This document shows, piece after piece, positions 48,456 through 56,448 of a stretch of 64,000 nucleotides of DNA (position 1 is the first letter of the stretch; each line of letters begins with the position of its first letter). Origin of the DNA: Pleomorphomonas koreensis DSM 23070 (GTDB taxonomy: Bacteria > Pseudomonadota > Alphaproteobacteria > Rhizobiales > Pleomorphomonadaceae); assembly GCF_000425185.1 (NCBI RefSeq), contig NZ_AULH01000001.1:310001-374000 (forward strand), given 5' to 3'. The position numbers and the translations under genes are program-made. The notes beneath the pieces were generated by a model. It made no database searches. It worked only from the letters and a program-made list of their open reading frames with translations, and was not told where the DNA came from.

Positions 48456-49168
48456 CGGCGCTGAGGCAGGGAGACGACGACGTGCTGACGGCGGGCGGCC
48501 TGATCAATCTGAACGGCGCCGCCGTGCGCTTCGATCCGGCCGGCGTGCTGCACTGGCCGGAAGAGCGGCTGGTGGTGGTCGCCGACCTGCATCTCGAAAA
48601 GGGCTCGTCGCAGGGCAGCCGCGGCCGCTTCGTGCCGCCCTACGACACGCGGGCGACGCTGCGCGCGCTCGCCGCCGTCCTCGGCCGCCTGAGGCCGGAG
48701 CGGGTGATCGCGCTCGGCGACAGCTTCCACGACGGCGGCGCCGAGGGGCGCCTCGCGCCGGCCGATTTCGACAGCCTCGCGGCGCTGGTGGCCGGCGCCG
48801 ACTGGACCTGGGTGGCCGGCAACCACGATCCGCTGCCGCCGGCCGGGCTCGGCGGCCGGCCGGTCGAGGAGATCGCCGTGGGATCGCTCACCTTCCGCCA
48901 CGCGCCGCGCCCCGGCCGCGCCGCGGGCGAGGTGGCCGGCCACCTGCACCCGGCGGCCAAGGTGGGGCGCGTCCGCTCGGTCCGGCGGCGGGCCTTCGTC
49001 TCGGACGGCGGCCGCTGCATCCTGCCGGCCTTCGGCGCCTATACCGGCGGCCTCAACGTCATGGACGCCGCCTTCGCCGGCCTCTTCGAGCGGGCGCGCC
49101 TCATTGCCTGGATGCTGTCGGACAACCGCGTCTACCCGGTGCGGTCGGCGGAATTTATCCCGGATTAA
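48452..49168 (+). CDS. pdeM: Ligase-associated DNA damage response phosphoesterase PdeM
   Basis: 238-residue calcineurin-like phosphoesterase: metal ligands in VVADLHLEKG (Asp45, His47), ALGDSFHDGG (Asp90), AGNHDP and GHLHPAAK. GTG start overlaps the helicase stop. The usual accompanying LigD/LigC-type ligase and exonuclease are not in the window. Its last 4 nt overlap the convergent TIGR02186 gene. Confidence 0.88.
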   Translation: MTALRQGDDDVLTAGGLINLNGAAVRFDPAGVLHWPEERLVVVADLHLEKGSSQGSRGRFVPPYDTRATLRALAAVLGRLRPERVIALGDSFHDGGAEGRLAPADFDSLAALVAGADWTWVAGNHDPLPPAGLGGRPVEEIAVGSLTFRHAPRPGRAAGEVAGHLHPAAKVGRVRSVRRRAFVSDGGRCILPAFGAYTGGLNVMDAAFAGLFERARLIAWMLSDNRVYPVRSAEFIPD

Positions 49169-49926
49169 TCCCTGCGGAACGCCACGCCGGCCAGCCAGCC
49201 GGTGAAGCAGGCGACGATCACCGTGGCGAGGCCGTAGAGGGCCGGCTGCTGATGAGCGAGGTCGGTGATCGCCTGCTCGAAGCCGCCCTTCAGAATGGAA
49301 AAATCCTGCGTCGTCTTGGCCAGCAGCACGCCGCCCGAGAACAGGTAGACGGTGGCCGTGTACCAGCCGATCGGCACGTTGGCCGGCAGGGCGATCGGCG
49401 CCCGGAACAGGTGTGGCGACAGGAACTCGACGGCGCCCTCGTCGAGGTCGAACAGGTTCTCCTTCTGCATCAGCCGGAAGAAGGCGGCGTCGAAGTCGGT
49501 GCGCACCGGCGGCAGCGCGTCCGGCAGGCCGCGCGTCGGCAGCATGTCGAAGCCGAGGCCCTGCCGCGCCCGCACCGGGTTGCCGGCCACGTCGGCCATC
49601 GGCGCCGTGGTGGCGATGGCGAGGAAGGTCGGCACGCGCGGCAGCTGCCGCGCCTCGCGGTTGATCCAGATGCCGGCCACCCGCTCCTTGCGACGGGCGA
49701 CCATGGTGCGCAGCGGACCGGTCAGCGTCACGACGATCTCGTAGGGCGCGGCGCGGGCGACGGTCTGCTCGTCGCGCTCGATGGTGCCGAAGACGACGAC
49801 GCCGGAGCCGGTGAAGTTGGATTCGATGGAGACGCGCTCGGTGGACAGCGCCGTCACCAGCGTCTCGGCGCGGGCGGCGGTGGCGAGACAGGCCAAACCG
49901 GCGATGAGCAGGGCGCGGGCGATCAT
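49165..49926 (-). CDS. TIGR02186 family membrane protein
   Basis: 253-residue protein with a signal peptide (about 1-20), a periplasmic body (VSIESNFTGSGVVVFGTIER, IWINREARQLPRVPTFLAI) and a single C-terminal span (about 225-247, LYGLATVIVACFTGWLAGVAF). This is the putative alphaproteobacterial transmembrane family TIGR02186. It lies 1 nt after the TSUP gene stop, in one operon. Function unknown, but the pairing implies a joint role. Confidence 0.85.
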   Translation of the reverse strand: MIARALLIAGLACLATAARAETLVTALSTERVSIESNFTGSGVVVFGTIERDEQTVARAAPYEIVVTLTGPLRTMVARRKERVAGIWINREARQLPRVPTFLAIATTAPMADVAGNPVRARQGLGFDMLPTRGLPDALPPVRTDFDAAFFRLMQKENLFDLDEGAVEFLSPHLFRAPIALPANVPIGWYTATVYLFSGGVLLAKTTQDFSILKGGFEQAITDLAHQQPALYGLATVIVACFTGWLAGVAFRRD

Positions 49927-49927
49927 C

Positions 49928-50851
49928 TCATCCGCCTCCCATCCGGCTGACCGAATAGAGTTCGTCCGGCCGCACCACCAGGTCGACGGCGAACCTGAGG
50001 CCGACGGCGAGCACCAGGAGGCCGAGCAGGAGGCGCAGCGTCTCGCCGCGCAAGCTCTGGCCGACGCGCGCCCCGAACTGGGCGCCGACCACGCCGCCGA
50101 CCATCAGCGTCAGGCCGAGGATGACGTCCACCGTCTGGTTGCTGGCCGACTGCATGAAGGTGGTGAAGGCCATGGTGCCGAGCGTCTGCATCAGCGTCGT
50201 GCCGATGACGATGGCGGTGGGCACGCGCAACAGGTAGATCAGCGCCGGCACCATGATGAAGCCGCCGCCGATGCCGAGCAGCGCGCCGAGGAAGCCGATG
50301 ATCGCGCCGAGCCCGATCACCGGCAGCACGGAGATGTAGAGCCGCGAACGGTGGAAGCGCACCCGGAGCGGCAGGCCGGCCACCCAGCCGTGCTGGCCGG
50401 GCCGGCGCACCGGCAGCGGCGTGCCGCGCCGCTGGGCGAGCATCGCCCGCACCGCCTCGACGGCCATCAGCAGGCCGATGGTGCCGAGGAAGGCGACGTA
50501 GCAGAGGGCGATCACCACGTCGAGCTGGCCGAGGCCGCGCAACACCCCGTAGATCCAGACGCCGATCGACGAGCCGACGATGCCCGACAGCGTGAGATAG
50601 AGGCCGAGCTTCAGGTCGACCGTCTTCTTCCTGAGATAGGCGAGCACGCCCGACGCCGAGTTGGCGACGATCTGCGACGACACCGAGGCGACGGCGACGG
50701 CCGGCGACACGCCGGAGAAGATCAGCAGCGGCGTCAGGAGGAAGCCGCCGCCCACCCCGAACATGCCCGACAGGAAGCCGATCGCCGCGCCCATGCCGAG
50801 CAGCAGGAAGACGTTCATCGGCATTTCGGCGATCGGCAGGTAGAGATCCAC
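49928..50851 (-). CDS. TSUP-family permease (TauE/SafE) paired with TIGR02186
   Basis: 307-residue membrane transporter with two family repeats: IGFLSGMFGVGGGFLLTPLL and IGFLGALLGIGGGFIMVPAL, flanking a cytoplasmic loop with a basic patch (LAQRRGTPLPVRRPGQHG). Likely exports a sulfur-containing or other small anion. The start is GTG at 50851; ATG at 50824 (MPMNVFLLL) is also possible. Confidence 0.87.
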   Translation of the reverse strand: MDLYLPIAEMPMNVFLLLGMGAAIGFLSGMFGVGGGFLLTPLLIFSGVSPAVAVASVSSQIVANSASGVLAYLRKKTVDLKLGLYLTLSGIVGSSIGVWIYGVLRGLGQLDVVIALCYVAFLGTIGLLMAVEAVRAMLAQRRGTPLPVRRPGQHGWVAGLPLRVRFHRSRLYISVLPVIGLGAIIGFLGALLGIGGGFIMVPALIYLLRVPTAIVIGTTLMQTLGTMAFTTFMQSASNQTVDVILGLTLMVGGVVGAQFGARVGQSLRGETLRLLLGLLVLAVGLRFAVDLVVRPDELYSVSRMGGG

Positions 50852-50978
50852 GGCCCGTCATCCGTTCGGAGGCGTTTCAGGTCGCAGTATGCCCGGCAAC
50901 CCCTTGAGAAAGTGCAACGGAATGGCCTTTCCCATGGCTTTCCGGCGAAAAAGCGGACCGCTGCCCGAGAAAAGCGAC

Positions 50979-51006
50979 GGCCCCCGGAGCCGGAGCGCCG
51001 GAGGCC
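50979..51006 (-). terminator. Candidate podJ terminator
   Basis: On the minus strand, about 25 nt after the podJ-like stop, GGCC-T-CCGG pairs with CCGG-G-GGCC around a 10-nt loop, followed by GTCGCTTTTC. Moderate match to an intrinsic terminator. Confidence 0.45.
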
Positions 51007-51030
51007 GCGGATTTTCCGTGCAACGGGGCC

Positions 51031-54000
51031 TCAGATGAGGCGCATGCCCAGCGCTTCGATCAGCGTCTTGTCGATTTCGCCGGTGGCCGGCAGGCCCTTG
51101 GAGGTCTGGAAGGCGGCGATGGCGTCGCGCGTCTTCTTGCCCATCTTGCCGTCGGCCGGACCGGCGTCGAAGCCGAGGCTGGACAGGATCGCCTGGGTAC
51201 GGGCAACCAGCCGCGTGTCGTCGACCGAGGCGGTGTGCTCGGGCGCCGCCGCCCAGGCCGGATCGGCCGGCGGCACGTCCTCGGCCTTGGGGTCGAGGGG
51301 CTTGGCCACCCAGGTCTCGACGGCGAGACGGGCGCGGGCGAGGTCCTCCTTGGATAGCACCTGCGCGATGTCGTCGCGCTTCTTGGCGCTGTCGGTGTCG
51401 CCGGCCGAGGCGGCGAGGGCAAACCACTTGTAGGAGGTGGCGAGGTCGCGCGGCACGCCGAGGCCGCGGGCATAGAGAATGCCGAGGTTGAACTGGCTGT
51501 CGCGGATGCCACGCTCGGCGGCTTCCTGGAACCACTTGGCGGCCGCCGCATAGTCGGGCGAGCCGAGGCTGCCTTCAGCGTTGATCACCGCGAGATTGTG
51601 CATCGCCTTGGCGTTGCCGAGGTCGGCGGCCTTGGCATACCAGGCGGCGGCGGCCTTGGCGTCGCGCGGCGTGCCGGTGCCCTTCTCGTAGAGGCTGCCG
51701 ATCCGGTACTGGGCCGGCGCAAGGCCGGCTTCGGCGGCGCGGCGATACCAGTCGAGGGCGGCGGCGAGATCCTGCGGCACGCCGCGGCCGTCGGCGAAGC
51801 GGGCGGCCACCTCGAAGGCGGCGAGCGCATCGCCGGCGGTCGCCGCGTCGCGCAGCGCCTTGGGGCCGATCGCCACCGGCAGTACCGGCGCGGCGCCGGT
51901 CGTCGGAGTCGCCGCCGGAGTCATCGACTGGGCGGCGGACGGCTCGACCGTCGTCACCGGTGTGGCCGGAGCGGCGGGGAGCGGCGCGAAGCCATCGGTC
52001 GGCAGGGCCGGCGGCGTCTGCGAGAAGCCGGCGGCCGGCTCCGTCGGCTGCGGGGCGGGCGTGATCTCCGGCGCCGCGGGCACGGCGGCCGGCGGCACCG
52101 CCTCGCTCACCGGTGCTTCGGCGGCGGGCGTTTCGGGAGCGGCGGCTTCGGCGGCCGGGGCCGGCGTCGCGGCCGGCGCCTCGGCCGGCTCGGACGTGAC
52201 GGCAGCGGTCGGTTCGGCCTCGGGTGCCGACGAGCCGCCGAACATGTCGCTGGCGATCTTGGCGAGGCCGAGGACGATCAGCACCACGGCGGCGGCCGTC
52301 GCCGCCTTGCGCAGGTTGAAGCTGAACTTCGGCAGCGCGAAGCGGGGCTTGCCGGCGGCGGCCGGCGCCTTGCCGGCCTCGGGCGCGCCACTGCCGGCCG
52401 CCTGGGCGGCCCGCCGGGCGGCGGCGATGAAATCGGCCTTGGTCGGGGCGCGTGCCGGCTCGGCCGCGGCCGGACTGGCGGCGGCCGGCTGGTCGGCGGC
52501 CGGAGCCGCCTTGGCGGATTTCGGCAGGCGCGGCTTGCCCGATCCGGGCTCCAGCGGCCGGTTGACGTCGAAGCCGGGCGGCAGCGCCGGTTCGTCGTCG
52601 GCGATGCCGTCGTCCGGCCGACCGAGCGATGGCTCGACGCGCGGCGCCGGCGCCGACTTGCGGCCGAAGATGCGCGGCAGGTCGTCGACCTCGTCAGGCT
52701 CATCGGCGACGGCCGGTGGCATCCGCCGGGCAAGCGCCTCGCCGATCTCGTCCCAGTCGTCGCGGGCAGGACGGGCCGCGACGGACGGCGCATCGCCGAC
52801 CTCGCGCTGGGCCAGCCGCTCCACCGTCTCGCCGATGGCCAGGAGCAGGCCACGGTCGCGTTCGGCCTCGGCCCGGAGGTCCTCGCCGAGCCGGTTGATG
52901 CCGGCGTCGAGGGCGGCGAGGCGGGCCGGCGCGTCGTCGCCATGCCGGCCGGCGACGGCGGCCACCCGGTCGGCGATGGCATCGACCGACAGCGTGCTCG
53001 ACATGGTGGCGTCGAGCCGTTCCAGCGCGTCGGCCAGCGCGGCGATCTCGTTCGGACGGGTTTCGAGGCGGGCGGCGATGTCGGCCATCCGGCTTTCCAG
53101 CCGGTCGAAGGCGGCGGGAGCGATCGACGGCGCGTCCAGCCGCTCGATGCGCTCGACCAGCGTCCGCACGTCGGCGGCGAGGCCGGCGTCCGGCCGGCCG
53201 GCGGCGGCGAGTACGTCGTCGCGCAGCCGCTGGATGGCCGCTTCAAGGGCGGCGATGTCCTTGCCGGTGGCGAAGTCGATGTCGGCGACCGACCGCGTCA
53301 GCACGGCGATGCGGTCCTCGATCTCCGAGATACGGCCGCCGGCCTGGGGCTCGGCGAGCTTGGCCTCGATGCGGGAGAGGGCGGCGGCGAGGTCGGCCGG
53401 CAGGCCGGGCGCCGGCCGAAGCTGCGCTTCCAGCGAGCGGCCGAGTTCGGCGAAGCGCTCGTCGAGCGCCCTGACGGCGGCGTCGTCGAGCGTGATGTCC
53501 GGCCGGTCGAGCGTCAGGCGCAGGCCGTCGATCTCCTCGGCAAGGCGCGGCAGGCCCTCGGTCGAGCGGGCGATGCGCTCGATGGAGGCGGCCTGCCGTT
53601 CGAGTTCGTGGGCGAAGCGCGGCAACTGCTCGGAGCGCTGGGCGACCTGCGACAGCGTGGTGGCCTGCCGCTCGATGCTGTCCTGCCAGCGCGAGAAGTC
53701 GCCGACGTCGCGCTCGATGGCGCGGATGCTGCCGGCCACGTCGTCGAGTCGGCGTTCGATGGCGGCGATCACCTCGCGCTTGTCGAGCCCTGCCACGGCG
53801 GCGGCGAGATCGTTGAGGCTGCGGCCGAAATCACCCACCATCCGCTGGTCGCCGAACCCCTGGTCGAGCCGTTCGGCGAGGCGGTCGAGACGGTTGGCGA
53901 TGCTGCCGACCTGATCGCCCGACGGCAGCGTGGCGATCAGCCGGCGGATCTCGGCAAGGCGCTGCACGAGGTCGCCGACGACACGCGGATTGTCGACGGA

Positions 54001-54513
54001 AAGGCGGATGTCGTCGAGCCGGGCGACCAGCGTATCGAAGGCGCTTTCCAGCGACCGGCCGGCGCTGGCCTCGACCAGCCGCTCGACCTCGGCCCTGAGG
54101 TCGGCCACTTCCAGGGCGAGGCTGTCGTTCGGCGCCGGCGGCCGCCGGCGCTCGGCGCTCATCTCCTGGCTGAGGGCGCGGACGCGGGCGCCGAGTTCGG
54201 CGACGTCGGCGCCGTCCTGCGGGCCGGCGCGGCGGCCGGCGTCACGCTTGCGGGTAATCTGCTCGATGGCCCGCTGCAGGTCGTCGGGCTCGGCGGCGCG
54301 CGGCGCCGGCCGGGCCGGCTGCCGCGTCTCGGCCGGCGACAGCGTGCGGATGCGTTCGCCGAGCCGGTCGAGCGAGGCGAGGATGCGGTCGACGGGATCG
54401 CCGGCACGCCGCTCGCCGCCCGGGCCATAGCCGTCGAAGCCGGCCGCCTCCCGCTCGTACTGGCTCGCTCCGCCCATTCCGCCGCCCAAACGAGACGTAG
54501 CCCGCGACGCCAT
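51031..54513 (-). CDS. podJ: PodJ-like polar organising protein (coiled coil, TM, Sel1 repeats, peptidoglycan-binding)
   Basis: 1160-residue protein. The cytoplasmic part (about 1-640) is a long series of heptad-like helices with repeated (A/L)xxL(E/D)R patterns, followed by an acidic linker and a Pro/Ala-rich segment. One membrane span at about 738-758 (AAAVVLIVLGLAKIA). The periplasmic part has a Pro/Thr/Ala-rich spacer, four or so Sel1 repeats (about 890-1045: AALDWYRRAAEAGLAPAQY, AAKWFQEAAERGIRDSQFN) and a PG_binding_1 domain at the C-terminus (ILSSLGFDAGPADGKMGKKT). This order matches PodJ of Caulobacter and Agrobacterium, which organises the old cell pole. The ATG at 54513 was preferred; upstream sequence is not family-like. 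Confidence 0.8.
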   Translation of the reverse strand: MASRATSRLGGGMGGASQYEREAAGFDGYGPGGERRAGDPVDRILASLDRLGERIRTLSPAETRQPARPAPRAAEPDDLQRAIEQITRKRDAGRRAGPQDGADVAELGARVRALSQEMSAERRRPPAPNDSLALEVADLRAEVERLVEASAGRSLESAFDTLVARLDDIRLSVDNPRVVGDLVQRLAEIRRLIATLPSGDQVGSIANRLDRLAERLDQGFGDQRMVGDFGRSLNDLAAAVAGLDKREVIAAIERRLDDVAGSIRAIERDVGDFSRWQDSIERQATTLSQVAQRSEQLPRFAHELERQAASIERIARSTEGLPRLAEEIDGLRLTLDRPDITLDDAAVRALDERFAELGRSLEAQLRPAPGLPADLAAALSRIEAKLAEPQAGGRISEIEDRIAVLTRSVADIDFATGKDIAALEAAIQRLRDDVLAAAGRPDAGLAADVRTLVERIERLDAPSIAPAAFDRLESRMADIAARLETRPNEIAALADALERLDATMSSTLSVDAIADRVAAVAGRHGDDAPARLAALDAGINRLGEDLRAEAERDRGLLLAIGETVERLAQREVGDAPSVAARPARDDWDEIGEALARRMPPAVADEPDEVDDLPRIFGRKSAPAPRVEPSLGRPDDGIADDEPALPPGFDVNRPLEPGSGKPRLPKSAKAAPAADQPAAASPAAAEPARAPTKADFIAAARRAAQAAGSGAPEAGKAPAAAGKPRFALPKFSFNLRKAATAAAVVLIVLGLAKIASDMFGGSSAPEAEPTAAVTSEPAEAPAATPAPAAEAAAPETPAAEAPVSEAVPPAAVPAAPEITPAPQPTEPAAGFSQTPPALPTDGFAPLPAAPATPVTTVEPSAAQSMTPAATPTTGAAPVLPVAIGPKALRDAATAGDALAAFEVAARFADGRGVPQDLAAALDWYRRAAEAGLAPAQYRIGSLYEKGTGTPRDAKAAAAWYAKAADLGNAKAMHNLAVINAEGSLGSPDYAAAAKWFQEAAERGIRDSQFNLGILYARGLGVPRDLATSYKWFALAASAGDTDSAKKRDDIAQVLSKEDLARARLAVETWVAKPLDPKAEDVPPADPAWAAAPEHTASVDDTRLVARTQAILSSLGFDAGPADGKMGKKTRDAIAAFQTSKGLPATGEIDKTLIEALGMRLI

Positions 54514-54711
54514 GATCCATCTCCCCGTTCGCGGCGCTCTCCTCACGGTCATGGCCGTCGGGAGAAGACACCGGCAGGATGCATTCACTCATCTGGCAAT
54601 TTGCAAAAACAGGGTAAACGCCCGGTTAACCAAACCAGCGGTTGGAACGGCTTTTTAAGCGCTCTGAACGGAACCTTACCGCGCCGCCCCGAAAGATGAC
54701 GCTTTTTGCTG

Positions 54712-54729
54712 TCCCTTGACGTAAAGGGA
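54712..54729. promoter_or_regulatory. Candidate operator of the MerR-family regulator
   Basis: A perfect dyad TCCCTT-GACGTA-AAGGGA, containing TTGACGTAAA, lies 47 nt before the merR-type gene. The half-site resembles operators reported for LiuR-like MerR regulators (TTGACGT...). Likely self-regulation. Confidence 0.45.
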
Positions 54730-54775
54730 AGGCTGTGCGCAGTCTCGGCAAAAGCCTTGCAGGGAAGGAACAGCG

Positions 54776-55258
54776 GTGCACGACAGCGACGAGCCGGCCG
54801 CCGAAACGCAGATCGGCGCGGTCATTGCCGACAAGCTTGAGGACGACGACGGCCTGCACCCGCGCGGGTCGATGTTCTCGATCGGCGACCTCGCCCGCGA
54901 GTTCGGCGTCACGCTGCGCACCCTGCGCTTCTACGAGGACAAGGGACTGGTCAGCCCGCGCCGCGAGGGGCAGAGCCGCCTCTACTCGCGCCGCGACCGC
55001 GCCCGGCTGAAGCTGGTGCTGATGGGCAAAAGGGTCGGCTTCTCGCTGACCGAGATCAAGGGCATGCTCGACCTCTACGACCTGCGCGACGGCCAGGTGG
55101 CCCAGCTCAAGGTGGCGCTCGACCGCTTCCACGAGCGGATCGCCATCCTGGAGCGGCAGAAGAAGGAGATCGAGCAGGCGCTGATGGAGCTGCGCCGCAC
55201 CACGGCGGTGGTCGGCGGCCTTCTCAAGGAAAAGGAGGCCGGCACGCGCCGGCCGTGA
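54776..55258 (+). CDS. MerR-family regulator, LiuR-like
   Basis: 160-residue regulator. A short acidic leader of about 32 residues is followed by the helix-turn-helix MFSIGDLAREFGVTLRTLRF, the wing SPRREGQSRLYSRRDRARL, and a coiled coil (about 100-145, rich in Glu/Arg/Gln). The pattern KLVLMGKRVGFSLTEIKGML is that of LiuR-type proteins controlling branched-chain amino acid or fatty acid catabolism. No such catabolic genes adjoin, so the target is unknown. GTG start follows GGAAGGAAC. Confidence 0.85.
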   Translation: MHDSDEPAAETQIGAVIADKLEDDDGLHPRGSMFSIGDLAREFGVTLRTLRFYEDKGLVSPRREGQSRLYSRRDRARLKLVLMGKRVGFSLTEIKGMLDLYDLRDGQVAQLKVALDRFHERIAILERQKKEIEQALMELRRTTAVVGGLLKEKEAGTRRP

Positions 55259-55282
55259 GATCGCCAGGCTGCGGAGCTGCTT

Positions 55283-55302
55283 CCGGCGCCACGCGGCGCC
55301 GG
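55283..55302 (+). repeat. GC-rich stem-loop after the MerR gene
   Basis: Perfect 8-bp stem CCGGCGCC / GGCGCCGG with a 4-nt loop, 24 nt after the merR-type stop. No T-run, so a weak terminator at best. Confidence 0.35.
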
Positions 55303-55384
55303 GGCGGACCCGCAAGCCTTCGCCATGGCTGCGACAGGCTTGATGGAGTATTCTTCTCCCGCGAGACCCAACGGGAGATCCATC

Positions 55385-55801
55385 ATGCGCGCGATCCTGG
55401 CCGTCGTCCTCGTCTCCGCCGCCGTCACCTCCGCTCTGGCCGAGGACAAGCCCGCCGAGGAGGGCTACAGCCTGCAGCCGGCCGTCGGCGACTATCTCAA
55501 GATCGATCGCCACACCGGCGACGTGTCGCTTTGCGCCGCCCGCGACGGCGTCTGGTCCTGCCAGCTCATCGCCGAAGACCGCAAGGCCTACGAGGAGCGC
55601 ATCGCCGAGCTGGAGGCCGAGAACGACCGCCTCACCAGGCAGGTGGCCGAGCTAGAGGCGCGGACCGCCGGGCGGGCGCCGCTTCTCGACAAGGAGGACG
55701 AGCGGCGGCTGCAGGAGTTCCTCGACCTCGGCGACCGGATGTTCCGCCACTTCTTCGGGCTCGTCGAGGAGTTCCGCCAGAAGGAGGAGAAGCCGATCTG
55801 A
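55385..55801 (+). CDS. Exported coiled-coil protein of unknown function
   Basis: 138-residue protein. Signal peptide about 1-19 (ILAVVLVSAAVTSALA), a small globular part with two Cys (SLCAARDGVWSCQLIAED) that could form a disulfide, then a heptad helix (about 60-95, ERIAELEAENDRLTRQVAEL) and a final helical segment (LDLGDRMFRHFFGLVEEF). The ATG at 55385 follows GGGAGA. I do not recognise the family. Confidence 0.75.
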   Translation: MRAILAVVLVSAAVTSALAEDKPAEEGYSLQPAVGDYLKIDRHTGDVSLCAARDGVWSCQLIAEDRKAYEERIAELEAENDRLTRQVAELEARTAGRAPLLDKEDERRLQEFLDLGDRMFRHFFGLVEEFRQKEEKPI

Positions 55802-55929
55802 CGTCGACCGGCCGAAAATCCACAGCTTTGTCGGCGGGGAGGCGGACGACGGCGGCGCCGGGCATGGCGGCCGACCGGAGCGTGTTGCATGATTGCCTCC
55901 ACGCGAAGCATTCGCGGGGAGATTGAGAC

Positions 55930-56352
55930 ATGTTCAAGGAATTCAGGGAATTCGCGCTGCGCGGCAACATGGTCGATCTGGCCATCGGCGTGATCATCGG
56001 CGGCGCCTTTGGCGGACTGGTCAACTCGATCGTCGCCGACCTGCTGATGCCGGTGATCGCCGTCATCACCGGCGGCATCGACTTCACCAACCTCTACGTC
56101 CAGCTCACCGGCGTGCCGGTGGTGAACGACCTCGATGACGCCCGCAAGGCCGGCGCGACGATCGCCTACGGCAACTTCGTGACGCTGGCCATCAACTTCC
56201 TGATCATCGCCTTCGTGCTGTTCCTGGTGGTGAAGGCGATGAACCGCATGAAGAACGCCGCCGAGCCGCCCGTCGAGGCGCCGCCGGAGGTGCCGGCCGA
56301 CGTCGCGCTGCTCGCCGAGATCCGCGACCTGCTCCGGCAAAAGCAGGGCTGA
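55930..56352 (+). CDS. mscL: Large-conductance mechanosensitive channel
   Basis: 140-residue pentameric channel subunit that opens under membrane tension to release solutes during osmotic downshock. N-terminal helix [22 protein letters not shown]1 [22 protein letters not shown]2 [20 protein letters not shown], and C-terminal helix [16 protein letters not shown]. All are family signatures. Confidence 0.96.
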   Translation: MFKEFREFALRGNMVDLAIGVIIGGAFGGLVNSIVADLLMPVIAVITGGIDFTNLYVQLTGVPVVNDLDDARKAGATIAYGNFVTLAINFLIIAFVLFLVVKAMNRMKNAAEPPVEAPPEVPADVALLAEIRDLLRQKQG

Positions 56353-56448
56353 GGCCGCGGCGGCCCTTCGGTCTTTGATTCGGTTTTGCGGGCCTGCTAT
56401 GCCCGGATGGACGGCGATTCCCGCCGCCCTTCCGAGCAGGGTTCCGCC

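Noticed and set aside
51598-54699. 1033-residue plus-strand ORF opposite the podJ-like gene
   Set aside because: Gly/Arg-rich antisense shadow; the minus strand has a coherent coiled coil, span, Sel1 and PG-binding order.
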